From Belnapia arida (GTDB lineage Bacteria; Pseudomonadota; Alphaproteobacteria; Acetobacterales; Acetobacteraceae): a DNA stretch of 64,000 nucleotides. The position numbers and the translations under genes are program-made. Positions 18,160 through 26,728 of the stretch are shown piece after piece. The stretch spans positions 62,001 through 126,000 of the forward strand of contig NZ_JAETWB010000007.1 in the NCBI RefSeq assembly GCF_016773205.1, written 5' to 3'. The first letter of the stretch is position 1. Each line of letters begins with the position of its first letter. Below the pieces are notes generated by a model that saw only the letters and a list, made by a program, of their open reading frames with translations, was not told the origin of the DNA and searched no databases.

Positions 18160-19395
18160 ACGCGCCGAATACGACCTCACCGACAGCATCACCGTCTTCG
18201 GCAATCTCGGCGGTTCGCAGACCGGGATGCGGCGGCTGTTCAGCCTGCCGACCATCGTCAACGCCCTGGGCGACACGACGAGCACGCCCGGCAACGCCAC
18301 CTTCCGGATCGAGCACTACGGCGCCAGCGGCGGAGCCCGTGCCCGCTTCGCCACCGGCCCTGTCGGCCATACGCTGACCCTGCAGGCGATGCCTATCACG
18401 AACGGCAGGACCGGCTGATCATCACGGCACGGCCTATCGCTCCGACATCTTCCAGCCGGTCCTGCGGCCGGAGCAGGCAGTCCCCGCGCCAGGGCGCGTG
18501 CCAAGGGTCTCGACCACGGCATTCAGCGGCCTGTCCCTCGCCGACACGATCGCCATGCTCGACGAACGGCTGCAGCTGATGCTCGGCCTGCGCCTCCAGC
18601 GTGTCGAATTCAACAAATACAACGCCGCGACCGGCGGTCGCAGCTTGGCCTATGACGAGAGCGCGGTCGCGCCCTTCGTTGGGCTGGTGGTCCACCCCTT
18701 GGGCCGGCGTCTCGCTCCATGTCAAATGCATCGAAGGGCTGAGCCGCGGCGGCATCGCGTCGACGACAGCCGTCAATGTTGGCGAAGCCTTCGCCCCCTA
18801 CCGCGCGCAGCAATACGAGGCCGGTGTCAAATTCGACTTCGACCGCGCCATCGTGATCCTGAGCGCCTTCCAGATCACCTGGCCGACGGTAGAGACGGCG
18901 AACAACGTCTATTCGGTGGGCGGCGAGCAGCGCGTTCGCGGCCTTGGAGTCGACCGCATCCGGCGAAATCACGCCGTCCCTGCGCCTGCTCGGCGGCCCA
19001 ACCCTGTTCGATGCCGAAATTACCCGTTCCGGCACCGCCGCCGTGGTCGGCAACCGGCCGAACTGCGTGCCGACCTATCAAACCAATCACGGCCTCGACT
19101 GGGACCTGCCCTGGACGCCGGGCCTCAGCCTGAACGGCGCCGTGGTCCTGACCGGGCGGCAGCAGGTCGACACCGCCATACCGTCAGCCTGCCGGCCTGG
19201 GCACGCCTCGGTATCGGTGCCCGGTACCGGGCAGAGATCGCAGGGCGGCCAGCACCTTCCGCGCCAGCATCCTCAACGTGACGGATAACGACCACTGGGC
19301 GGGCGTCGCCTCCTTCGGGACCATCTCCCAGGGCGCCCCGCGTATCTTCCTCTTCTCCGTGACGACCGATCTGCAGCGGAACAAGCTCGGCGCCG
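18160..19395 (+). pseudogene. TonB-dependent siderophore receptor, C-terminal remnant
   Basis: No intact ORF spans this stretch, but successive frames give typical outer-membrane barrel sequence in the right order: YDLTDSITVFGNLGG at 18170, LSLADTIAMLDERLQLMLGLR near 18530, then EAFAPYRAQQYEAGVKFDF, TWPTVETANNVYSVGGEQRVRG, SLRLLGGPTLFDAEITRSGT and finally NVTDNDHWAGVASFG with GAPRIFLFSVTTDL at about 19350. These are barrel strands and the end of a FhuA/FpvA-type receptor. The plug domain and TonB box are missing. At least three frame changes are needed, so it is decayed rather than a sequencing artefact. Confidence 0.8.
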
Positions 19396-19398
19396 GGC

Positions 19399-19740
19399 TT
19401 ATCCCTTGTCGAGCTTCGCTGCCGCCCGGCGCAGCAGCCAGCCATGGAAGCCCGGCACCTTGCCGATCGCATCCTTGAGCGATTTCAGCTCCCCCTCGGC
19501 CCGTGCCTTGGCAATAGCCGCCTCGACGGCCTGCCCGCGCGCCACCTGCTGGCCCTCTTCCAGGGCCGCGATCCGCCGCGCCGCATAGGCCTCGACGCCA
19601 CCCTTCTCGAACTCGCTAAGGCTCGCCTCCGCTCTGGCGAGCTTCGCCCTGGCCTCGGCCAGCTCCGTCTCGAGCTGCGCCACCCGGCGCCCCTGGCCCT
19701 TGGCGCCCTTCGGCTTGGCGGGACGTGGCGGCCGGGTCAT
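19399..19740 (-). CDS. Coiled-coil protein of unknown function
   Basis: 113 aa. A basic Pro/Lys N-terminus ([15 protein letters not shown]) is followed by a long charged helix from about residue 18 to 90 rich in Ala, Glu, Lys and Arg with heptad-like spacing ([22 protein letters not shown]...). It then ends in [14 protein letters not shown]. No domain is recognised. The ATG overlaps the stop of mnmA (ATGA), so it is translationally coupled as the last gene of the iscR-mnmA operon. Confidence 0.65.
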   Translation of the reverse strand: MTRPPRPAKPKGAKGQGRRVAQLETELAEARAKLARAEASLSEFEKGGVEAYAARRIAALEEGQQVARGQAVEAAIAKARAEGELKSLKDAIGKVPGFHGWLLRRAAAKLDKG

Positions 19741-20816
19741 GCCGCCTCCCGCCTGATGAAGCCGCCGCCCAGCACCCGCTCCCCGTCATAGAGCACGCAG
19801 GCCTGGCCCGGTGCCGCGATGGCCGGCACGTCCGGAGTGACGCGCAGCACGCCGGCCGCCGCATCCCAGCGCGCGAGGGCCGGCTGCGGCACCTCCCGCG
19901 CGCGGAGCTTCACCTGGCAGGCGATGGGTCCCTCCGGCGGCGCGCTCAGCCAGTTCACCTCGGCGACGGCGACCTCGGCCTGCGGCAGCGCTGCCCGTGG
20001 CCCGACGACAACGCGGCGGCGCCCCGGCTCCACCGCCGCGACATAGAGCGGCTGCTCCCCATCGCGCGATGCCTGCCCCAGCCCGCGCCCCTGCCCGACC
20101 GTATAGCGTGCGATGCCCGCATGCCGCCCGAGCACCCGCCCGTCGAGATGGACGATCTCACCTTCTTCCGCCGCATCCGGCCGGAATTTGGCGACGACCT
20201 CGGAGTACCGACCCTCGGGCACGAAGCAGATATCCTGGCTGTCCGGCTTCTCCGCCACCGCGAGGCCGAGCCGCGCCGCCTCCGCCCGCACCGCCGCCTT
20301 GTCCGGCATCCCGCCGAGCGGGAAGCGGCAGAAGTCAAGCTGCGCCTGCGTCGTGGCGAAAAGGAAGTAGCTTTGGTCCCGCGCCGGATCGGCGGCGCGG
20401 TGCAGCTCCGCCCCCGCCGCGCCTTCGATGCGCCGCGCATAATGCCCCGTCGCCAGCGCCTCCGCCCCCAGGTCCCGCGCCAGCCCGACCAGATCTTCGA
20501 ACTTCACGGTCTGGTTGCAGCGCACACAGGGGATGGGCGTCTCGCCCCGCGCATAGCTATCGGCGAAATCCCTTACGACGGCATCGCGGAACCGGTTCTC
20601 CCGGTCCAGCACGTAATGCGGGATGTCGAGCGTATCCGCCACGCGGCGTGCATCGTGGATGTCCTGCCCGGCGCAACAGGCGCCCTTCCGGCTCGTCGCC
20701 GCACCGTGGTCGTAGAGCTGCAGGGTGGCGCCGATGACCTCATGCCCTTCCGCCTTCAGCAGCCCCGCGACGACGCTGCTGTCGACTCCTCCCGACATGG
20801 CAACCAGAATACGCAT
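19737..20816 (-). CDS. mnmA: tRNA-specific 2-thiouridylase MnmA
   Basis: 359 aa. It places the sulfur of 2-thiouridine on U34 of Lys, Glu and Gln tRNAs. PP-loop [10 protein letters not shown] at residues 7-16. The paired catalytic Cys are in [11 protein letters not shown] (Cys100 equals the family's first nucleophile) and [16 protein letters not shown] and [10 protein letters not shown] are family blocks. The sulfur donor upstream in the pathway is IscS, whose gene lies in the same operon. It overlaps tenA by 1 nt and the coiled-coil gene by 4 nt. Confidence 0.95.
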   Translation of the reverse strand: MRILVAMSGGVDSSVVAGLLKAEGHEVIGATLQLYDHGAATSRKGACCAGQDIHDARRVADTLDIPHYVLDRENRFRDAVVRDFADSYARGETPIPCVRCNQTVKFEDLVGLARDLGAEALATGHYARRIEGAAGAELHRAADPARDQSYFLFATTQAQLDFCRFPLGGMPDKAAVRAEAARLGLAVAEKPDSQDICFVPEGRYSEVVAKFRPDAAEEGEIVHLDGRVLGRHAGIARYTVGQGRGLGQASRDGEQPLYVAAVEPGRRRVVVGPRAALPQAEVAVAEVNWLSAPPEGPIACQVKLRAREVPQPALARWDAAAGVLRVTPDVPAIAAPGQACVLYDGERVLGGGFIRREAA

Positions 20817-21511
20817 CAGGCCGCGTCCAGCCCCTGCTGCCAGAACCGCGCCTCCAGCCGCGCCGCCTCGGCAAAGGTCGCCGAGAGGATGGGGAAGCGC
20901 GCCGAGCCGCCATGGCTCTCTCCCAGCGCATCGATCCTAAGGGCCGCCGCCCGCGCCATCGCCTGGTAGCCCGGCGCGGCGTAGGCGTCGATCCAGCTCT
21001 GGTATGGGTTGCGCTCGCGCCGCCGGTGCGGGTCGGCGAGGATGCGCAGCGCCACCTCGCCGTAGCCCACCGTACACGGGGCGAGCGCCACTTCGAGGTC
21101 GAGGATGTCCCCCGCCAGGCCGCGGTCGATGACGTAGCGGGTGTAGCTGACCGTCTCAGCGCTTTCCGGCGTGCCGCGTACTTCGGCTTCGTCCAGCCCC
21201 CATTCCGCGCAGTAGCCGAGATGCAGCTGCGTCTCGGCCAGGATAGCGGCTATGGAGGCGGTCTTGTCCCGCATCGCCTCAATGCTCTCAGCCTTGAACA
21301 CCGCCAGCGCCTTGGCCCGCGCGAAATGGATGAGGAAGAGGTAGTCCTGGATCAGGTATCGGCGGAAGGCCGCCAGCGGCAGCGTCCCGTCCGAGATTCC
21401 CCGGACGAAGGGATGCCAGGTATAGGCCGCCCAATCGCTCGCGCAGGCCTTCCGCAACCGCCGGAACAGCCCGCCCTCAGCCCCAAAATCCGTCCAGGGA
21501 GTATCAGCCAC
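20816..21511 (-). CDS. tenA: TenA/thiaminase II family protein
   Basis: 231 aa, all-helical haem-oxygenase-like fold. [30 protein letters not shown] is the TenA N-terminal signature. [12 protein letters not shown] holds the nucleophilic Cys of thiaminase II, and the C-terminus [19 protein letters not shown] carries the conserved Glu-x-x-FW. TenA salvages the pyrimidine of thiamin by hydrolysing aminopyrimidine. Here it is locked between a ferredoxin gene and mnmA: its stop overlaps the mnmA start, and it starts just after the ferredoxin gene's end (8-nt overlap). This location among sulfur-trafficking genes is unusual for a thiamin gene. Confidence 0.88.
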   Translation of the reverse strand: MADTPWTDFGAEGGLFRRLRKACASDWAAYTWHPFVRGISDGTLPLAAFRRYLIQDYLFLIHFARAKALAVFKAESIEAMRDKTASIAAILAETQLHLGYCAEWGLDEAEVRGTPESAETVSYTRYVIDRGLAGDILDLEVALAPCTVGYGEVALRILADPHRRRERNPYQSWIDAYAAPGYQAMARAAALRIDALGESHGGSARFPILSATFAEAARLEARFWQQGLDAA

Positions 21512-21833
21512 CGGCGTTCCTGGTCCCGGAGGGCAGCTTCACCACCAGACCGTCTAGCGCTTCGGTCATGATGATCTGGCAGCCGAGCCGGCTCGTTTCC
21601 TGCAGGTCGAAGGCGAGGTCGAGCATGTCCTCCTCGTCCTCGGTCGGCTCCGCCAGCTTCGTGAACCAGCCGCCATCGACGATGACATGGCAGGTCGAGC
21701 AGGCCAGCGAGCCCTCGCAGGCGCCCTCAATATCGACGCCGTGCTTGTGCGCGATCTCCAGCACTGACAGGCCGAGCGGTGCATCGACCTCCCGTTTGGT
21801 GCCGTCCCGCTCGACGAAGGTCATCTTCGGCAT
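21504..21833 (-). CDS. fdx: [2Fe-2S] ferredoxin (ISC/adrenodoxin type)
   Basis: 109 aa. The cluster ligands Cys39, Cys45, Cys48 ([16 protein letters not shown]) and Cys85 (LGCQI) match the vertebrate/ISC-type ferredoxins, as does [21 protein letters not shown]. It gives electrons for Fe-S cluster assembly. The start at 21833 was chosen because it follows the iscS stop at once (stop at 21835-21837) and gives the usual [12 protein letters not shown]-terminus. Part of the iscR operon. Confidence 0.93.
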   Translation of the reverse strand: MPKMTFVERDGTKREVDAPLGLSVLEIAHKHGVDIEGACEGSLACSTCHVIVDGGWFTKLAEPTEDEEDMLDLAFDLQETSRLGCQIIMTEALDGLVVKLPSGTRNAGG

Positions 21834-21834
21834 T

Positions 21835-23010
21835 CTACCTGCTCGCTCCCGCAACGGCCGCCCGCCAGCCCGCGGCAAGGGATGCCGCGGCCCGGTCCAC
21901 ATCCGCGGGCGAGGTAAAGCGACCGATCCCGATCCGCAAGGTGGCGCGTGCCTCCGCCTCAGGAATCCCGAGCGCCCGCAGGACATAAGATGGCTCGACC
22001 GCCGCCGATGAACAGGCCGAGCCGGTCGAGACGCAGACCTCCGGCGCCGCCGCCATCAGTGCCTGGGCATCAATGCCGCCGGGGAAGGTGAGGTTGAGGT
22101 TGCCTGCCACCCGCCGCTCCAGGTGCCCGTTCACCCGGATATCAGGCACCTCCACCCGCAGCGCATTGAGGAAGCGGTCGCGCTGCCCGGCGATCCGCCC
22201 GGCATCCAGCATCGCCTCGATGCCCGCCACCCGCGCCGCCTCGCCGAGGCCGACTACCAGCGGCGCCGGCAGGGTTCCCGAGCGCAGCCCCCGCTCTTGC
22301 CCGCCGCCAGAGAAGAGCGGCGCGAGGCGGACGCGCGGCCGCCGGCGCACATAGAGCGCGCCGATGCCCTTCGGCCCATAGATCTTGTGCCCGGAGATCG
22401 AGAGCAGGTCGGCCTGGATATCCGCCACATCGAGCGGGATACGACCCACAGCCTGCGCCGCATCGGTATGGAACAGGGCGCCGGCCGCCTTCACGATGGC
22501 CCCGATCGCCTCGAGGTCCTGCACCACGCCGATCTCGTTGTTCACCGCCATGACGGAGACGAGCAGCGTCCGCCCATCCACCGCCCCGCGCAGCAGGTCG
22601 AGGTCGAGCAGCCCATCCGCCCCGACCGGCAGCAGCACCGGCTCGAACCCTTCCTCGGCCAGGTCCCGCACGCTCTCCAGCACGCATTTATGCTCGGTCG
22701 CCAGCGTCACGACCCGCCGCCGCTCGCTGCCCTGGCTGCGGGCGAAGCGCGCCGCCCCCTTGATGGCGAGGTTGTTCGCCTCCGTCGCGCCGGAGGTCAG
22801 CACGATCTCTCGCACCTCCGCCCCGACCAGCGCGGCGACCTCCGCCCGCGCCGCCTCCACCGCCTCCTCCGCTGCGCGCCCCATGGCGTGCTCGACGCTA
22901 TGGGGGTTGGCGAAATTCTCCTCCCACCAGGGCCGCATGGCGGCCAGCACCCGCGGGTCGAGCGGCGTGGTGGCGTGATTGTCGAGATAGACGGGCCGGT
23001 TCGATCGCAT
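21835..23010 (-). CDS. iscS: Cysteine desulfurase (IscS/NifS family), copy 1
   Basis: 391 aa. PLP-dependent release of sulfur from cysteine. The N-terminal [39 protein letters not shown] (His on PLP), [14 protein letters not shown] (PLP Lys) and the active-site loop [18 protein letters not shown] with the nucleophilic Cys are all present. The SSA loop is the long group-I type of IscS/NifS. It lies between a second desulfurase (18 nt upstream) and the ferredoxin gene. It is the likely sulfur source for MnmA and for Fe-S assembly. Its shared operon with IscR implies Fe-S feedback. Confidence 0.94.
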   Translation of the reverse strand: MRSNRPVYLDNHATTPLDPRVLAAMRPWWEENFANPHSVEHAMGRAAEEAVEAARAEVAALVGAEVREIVLTSGATEANNLAIKGAARFARSQGSERRRVVTLATEHKCVLESVRDLAEEGFEPVLLPVGADGLLDLDLLRGAVDGRTLLVSVMAVNNEIGVVQDLEAIGAIVKAAGALFHTDAAQAVGRIPLDVADIQADLLSISGHKIYGPKGIGALYVRRRPRVRLAPLFSGGGQERGLRSGTLPAPLVVGLGEAARVAGIEAMLDAGRIAGQRDRFLNALRVEVPDIRVNGHLERRVAGNLNLTFPGGIDAQALMAAAPEVCVSTGSACSSAAVEPSYVLRALGIPEAEARATLRIGIGRFTSPADVDRAAASLAAGWRAAVAGASR

Positions 23011-23028
23011 GCCCCAGATGGTGGCCCC

Positions 23029-24105
23029 TCAGGCCGCGCTTTTGGAGAGGCGGACGCGCATGGCAGACCATGCTTCGAGGAAGCGCTCTGCCGCATCCTC
23101 CGGCGCATTCCAGGGCAGCGAGACGCGGATGCCGCATCCCGCCAGCGCGCCGAGCCCCATCGCCCCCAGCACCGGGCTCCGTGCCACCTTCCCCGAGGAG
23201 CATGCCGCCCCCGCCGAAACCCGGACGCCGGCGAGGTCGAGCGCGATCACCTGCGTTTCGGACGCCACGCCCGGCAGGATGATGCAGCTGGTATTCGGCA
23301 GCCGCGGCGCCCCTGCCCCGGCGATGACGGCCAAGCCCGCCGCCCCCGCCTCGATTCGGTCCCGCATCGCCGCCAGCCGCGCCGCTTCGCCTGGGCCCGC
23401 CGCTGCCGCCGCCATGCCGGCGATGGCCGGCAACGGCTCCGTCCCGCCGCGCCGCCCACGCTCCTGCCCGCCGCCCGCAATCAGCGCCGGCAGGTTGAGC
23501 CCCGCCCGCAGCAGCAGCGCTCCTGCCCCCGGCGGCCCGCCAAGCTTATGGCCGGAGATCGCCCAGCTGTCGGCTTCCTCGGGCAAGGCAATGCGCCCCG
23601 CCGCCTGCACCGCATCCATGTGCAGCAGCGCCCCGTATGCTCGGCAAAGCGAAGCCGCCTCGGCGATGGGGTGGATCACCCCCGTCTCGTTGTTGGCTGC
23701 CATCAGGCAGACCAGCGCCGGCGGCCCGCCGGCGAGCATCCGCTCAAGCGCAGCGAGATCGGCCCGCCCGTCGCCGAGCACGGGCACCACCTCCGCGCCC
23801 GTTCCCGCGGCCGCCAGCACCGCCGGATGCTCCGTCGCCCCGGCCAGCACCCGCCGCCCGCGCCCGAGGCCATGGACGGCAAGCGCATTCGCCTCCGTCC
23901 CGCCAGCGGTGAAGACGACATCCCCGGGCCGCGCCCCGAAGCGCGCCGCGACGGCCTCCCGCGCTTCCTCCAGCCGCCGCCGGGCTGCCCGGCCCGTGCT
24001 ATGGATGGCGGAAGGATTTCCCCCCGCATCCAGCGCCGCGAGCACGGCCGTCCGCGCCGTCGGCCGCAGGGGCTCGGTGGCATTCGCATCCAGATACAAG
24101 GTCAT
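23029..24105 (-). CDS. Cysteine desulfurase family protein, copy 2
   Basis: 358 aa, about 35 residues shorter than IscS. LYLDANATEPLRPTARTAV, EANALAVHGLG, GATEHPAVL, AISGHKLGGPPGAGAL (PLP Lys) and VRVSAGAACSSGKVARSPVL (catalytic Cys) are present, so it looks catalytically complete. The shorter length and divergent helices set it apart from copy 1. The ATG at 24105 overlaps the iscR stop (ATGA), which decides the start. In Acetobacteraceae this gene commonly precedes iscS. Its specific job, e.g. feeding a different acceptor, is unknown. Confidence 0.9.
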   Translation of the reverse strand: MTLYLDANATEPLRPTARTAVLAALDAGGNPSAIHSTGRAARRRLEEAREAVAARFGARPGDVVFTAGGTEANALAVHGLGRGRRVLAGATEHPAVLAAAGTGAEVVPVLGDGRADLAALERMLAGGPPALVCLMAANNETGVIHPIAEAASLCRAYGALLHMDAVQAAGRIALPEEADSWAISGHKLGGPPGAGALLLRAGLNLPALIAGGGQERGRRGGTEPLPAIAGMAAAAAGPGEAARLAAMRDRIEAGAAGLAVIAGAGAPRLPNTSCIILPGVASETQVIALDLAGVRVSAGAACSSGKVARSPVLGAMGLGALAGCGIRVSLPWNAPEDAAERFLEAWSAMRVRLSKSAA

Positions 24106-24587
24106 TCCACTGCCGCCTGCATCCGCGGCACATTGGCCCGTCCGGCAATCCGCCCGGCAACGATGTCCGCCAGCGTCAGATGGGCCAGGAAGAGGCGGAT
24201 CTGCTCGCCAAGTTCCTCCCATAGATCATGTGTCAGGCATTTCCGACCGGCCAGGCATCCCGGCGAGCCTTCCTCGCAGCGGGTTGCCCGCAGCGGCTCG
24301 TCCACCGCATCGACGATGGCGGCAATGGCGATTTCCGCCGCAGGCCGGGCCAACCGGTAGCCGCCCCCCGGTCCGCGCGCCGAGGCAACAAGCCCAGCCC
24401 GCCGCAGATGACCGAACAATTGTTCGAGATAAGCCACCGAGAGCATCTGTGCCCCGGCCAGGTCCGCCAGCGAGACCGGCCGTGACGCTGGATTCCCAGG
24501 TCTTCCAGCGGCTTCGCACCCTCCGTCTCGAACCGCGAGCTCGACCATTGCCATCACCGCATAGCGACCACGGGTAGAAAGTCGCAT
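24102..24587 (-). CDS. iscR: IscR/Rrf2-family Fe-S cluster-sensing regulator
   Basis: 161 aa. Winged helix-turn-helix of the Rrf2 family (MRLSTRGRYAVMAMVELAVRD, then LADLAGAQMLSVAYLEQLFGHLRRAGLVASARGPGGGYRLA). The cluster ligands are Cys104, Cys111 and Cys117 with His120 (CLTHDLW), equivalent to E. coli Cys92, Cys98, Cys104 and His107; the first spacing is six residues instead of five. It should bind a [2Fe-2S] cluster and repress this operon when clusters are plentiful. The ATG at 24587 gives the family N-terminus; longer in-frame starts do not. It is first in the operon iscR-desulfurase-iscS-fdx-tenA-mnmA-coiled coil. Confidence 0.93.
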   Translation of the reverse strand: MRLSTRGRYAVMAMVELAVRDGGCEAAGRPGNPASRPVSLADLAGAQMLSVAYLEQLFGHLRRAGLVASARGPGGGYRLARPAAEIAIAAIVDAVDEPLRATRCEEGSPGCLAGRKCLTHDLWEELGEQIRLFLAHLTLADIVAGRIAGRANVPRMQAAVE

Positions 24588-24997
24588 CGCCCAATCCCCT
24601 GATTCCAAGCGCCCGGCCGGCACGCCACCCGGCCCCATGCCGTGAACGAGGGGGCCGCGCCTTGAATTCGTTATGAAACGTGGAGGCGCATCCCTATATT
24701 CCCGCCACCCCCGGATCCGGGAGACTGTCTGGGGGGTTGCCGATCCATGAACTGGAGACATAGCTGCTGCGATGAAACACGTCCCCTCCGGGAGCGTCGC
24801 ATCCATCAGGCTATTTTGTCCGACCAATCCGGTCAACCTTTGGGCCGGGTGGAACATGGACCGGGGCTGGCCCCGTCAGGCCGGCAAGGACTTCCCCAGC
24901 AAGCGCACTTGCGCGCTTGGCCTGTCGGCGGGCTGGTACACCTCCCCGTCGGCAGCCCAGACGCGCAGGGCACAACCGGAATTGGACCCACGGGACG
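24588..24997. other. Divergent intergenic region, iscR and hydrolase promoters
   Basis: 410 bp between divergent genes. It holds an AT-richer stretch near 24661-24700 (TTGAATTCGTTATGAAACG and CCTATATTCC) that probably contains the iscR promoter and operator, though I could not match an IscR box with confidence. On the plus strand a small inverted repeat (24900-24919, arms CAAGCGC/GCGCTTG) lies in the hydrolase leader. A 77-codon ORF at 24772-25005 overlaps the hydrolase start by 8 nt and has no recognisable features; it is not annotated as a gene. Confidence 0.4.
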
Positions 24998-25666
24998 ATG
25001 CCTGAGGTCATGTTCGCCGGCCCCGACGGCCGGCTCGAAGGCCGCTACCACCACTCGAAGCAGCCGAACGCGCCGGTGGCGCTGCTGCTGCACCCGCACC
25101 CGCTGCATGGCGGGACCATGAACAACCGGGTGATCTACGCGCTCTATCAGCGCTTCCAGGCCATGGGCTTCTCGACCCTGCGATTCAACTTCCGCGGGGT
25201 CGGCCGCAGCCAGGGCCGGTATGACGGCGGCATCGGCGAGATCTCCGACGCCGCTTCCGCTCTCGACTTCCTGCAGGCGGTGAACCCGAACTCGCACAGC
25301 CTCTGGGTCGCCGGCTACTCCTTCGGCGCCTATGTCGGCATGCAGCTGCTGATGCGCCGGCCGGAAATGGGCGGCTTCGTCTCCATCAGCGCGCCCGCCA
25401 GCCACTACGACTTCGGCTTCCTCGCCCCCTGCCCGTGCAACGGCCTCATCCTGCACGGCGCGGCGGATGAGCTGGTGCCGGAGAGCTCGGTGAAGAAGCT
25501 GGTCGACAAGCTGAACACCCAGCGCGGCATCACCATCGACTACCGCGTGATGTCTGGCGCCGGCCATGTCTTCACCCCGGAGGAGACCGAACGGGTGGTG
25601 GACATGTCGGAGGATCATGTGAATAGCCGCATGAACCGCAGCCGGATGGCGCTCGCCGCCGACTGA
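24998..25666 (+). CDS. Alpha/beta hydrolase (COG2945-like)
   Basis: 222 aa. Serine hydrolase with the nucleophile elbow GYSFGAYVG, the oxyanion region LLLHPHPLHGGTMNN, FNFRGVGRSQGRYDGG, an acid in LHGAADELVP and a late catalytic His in GAGHVF. This is the compact cytosolic family often annotated as a dienelactone-hydrolase-like or COG2945 protein; its substrate is unknown. The ATG at 24998 has only a weak SD. It stands alone, divergent from iscR. Confidence 0.85.
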   Translation: MPEVMFAGPDGRLEGRYHHSKQPNAPVALLLHPHPLHGGTMNNRVIYALYQRFQAMGFSTLRFNFRGVGRSQGRYDGGIGEISDAASALDFLQAVNPNSHSLWVAGYSFGAYVGMQLLMRRPEMGGFVSISAPASHYDFGFLAPCPCNGLILHGAADELVPESSVKKLVDKLNTQRGITIDYRVMSGAGHVFTPEETERVVDMSEDHVNSRMNRSRMALAAD

Positions 25667-25741
25667 TCGGCGTATCGACGGTTGCAGGACCGAGGGCCGG
25701 GGGGGGACACTCCCCGGCCTTCGTCATTTCGGGAAACCCCG

Positions 25742-26695
25742 ATGCCCAAGCGCCGCGCCCTCCTTGTAGCCCCCGCCCTGCTTCTCGCCCGCCCGGCTCC
25801 GGCCGCTGACTGGCCCGACCGGCCGCTCACCATGATCGTCGCCTTCGCCCCCGGCGGCGGCACCGACCTCGCGGCCCGCACCATCGCCCGCTTCCTGGAG
25901 CGCGACCTCGGCCAGCCCGTCGTCGTCAACAACCGCCCCGGCGCCGGCGGCGAGATCGGCTTCGGCGAACTGGCCCGGGCGCGGCCGGACGGCCTGACCA
26001 TCGGCTTCATCAACACGCCGCACATCGTCACCCTGCCGATCGAGCGCCGCACCCGCTTCCGGCTGGAGGACTTCACCCCCATCGCCAACATCGTCGATGA
26101 CCCGGGCGCCTTCTACGTCCTGACCGACAGCCCCTATCGCAGCCTCGCCGACCTCATCACCGCTGCCCGCGCCAGGCCCGAGAGCATCAGCTATGGCAGC
26201 ACCGGCATCGGCTCCGACGACCACCTCGCCGTTCTTGCCTTCGAGCGCCAGGCCGGCATCCGCCTGCTCCACATTCCCTATGCCGGCAGCGCCCAGGTGA
26301 AGCAGGCGCTGATCGGCAAGACCATCGAGATCGCCTCGATGAACGTCGCGGAGGGCGTCCAGGAGAGCCGCCAGGGCCTGCTCCGCATGGTGGCGCAGAT
26401 GGGCGAACGCCGCACCGAGGTGGCACTCGAGATCCCCACCTTCCGCGAAGCGGGCTTCGACGTGGTGGAGGGCTCGATGCGCGGCCTCGCCGCTCCCACT
26501 GGCCTGCCGCCTGCCGTGCTGCAACGGCTGTCGCTGGCGGTGGACCGGGTGGTGCAAGACCCGGAATTCCAGATGAGTGCCTCGCAGCAGGCTCTGCCGC
26601 TCCGCTTCCTTGGGCCGGAAGCCTATCTCGCCGAACTCACTGCGCTGCGCGACAAGTACCAGGCCCTGTGGTCAGCCCATCCCTGGAGGGAGTAG
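25742..26695 (+). CDS. Bug/TctC-family periplasmic substrate-binding protein
   Basis: 317 aa. Signal peptide 1-22 (MPKRRALLVAPALLLARPAPA). The mature N-terminus ADWPDRPLTMIVAFAPGGGTDLAARTIARF is the tripartite tricarboxylate receptor signature, followed by VVVNNRPGAGGEIGF and a carboxylate-pocket loop HIPYAGSAQVKQAL. No tctA or tctB gene is nearby, so it is an orphan. It is convergent with the CBM-containing gene downstream and shares with it a hairpin at the end. Confidence 0.92.
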   Translation: MPKRRALLVAPALLLARPAPAADWPDRPLTMIVAFAPGGGTDLAARTIARFLERDLGQPVVVNNRPGAGGEIGFGELARARPDGLTIGFINTPHIVTLPIERRTRFRLEDFTPIANIVDDPGAFYVLTDSPYRSLADLITAARARPESISYGSTGIGSDDHLAVLAFERQAGIRLLHIPYAGSAQVKQALIGKTIEIASMNVAEGVQESRQGLLRMVAQMGERRTEVALEIPTFREAGFDVVEGSMRGLAAPTGLPPAVLQRLSLAVDRVVQDPEFQMSASQQALPLRFLGPEAYLAELTALRDKYQALWSAHPWRE

Positions 26696-26697
26696 CG

Positions 26698-26722
26698 GGG
26701 GAGGGGCTGCACGCCCCTCCCC
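26698..26722. terminator. Bidirectional hairpin between convergent genes
   Basis: A perfect 10-bp GC stem (GGGGAGGGGC / GCCCCTCCCC, 5-nt loop) sits just after the TctC stop and before the end of the minus-strand gene. There is no T-tract on either strand, so its strength as a terminator is uncertain. Confidence 0.5.
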
Positions 26723-26728
26723 GCCGGC

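Noticed and set aside
24772-25005. 77-codon ORF overlapping the start of the alpha/beta hydrolase
   Set aside because: No SD, no recognisable domain, Pro/Arg/Trp composition typical of chance frames in GC-rich DNA. The overlap with the hydrolase start is only 8 nt and may be coincidental.
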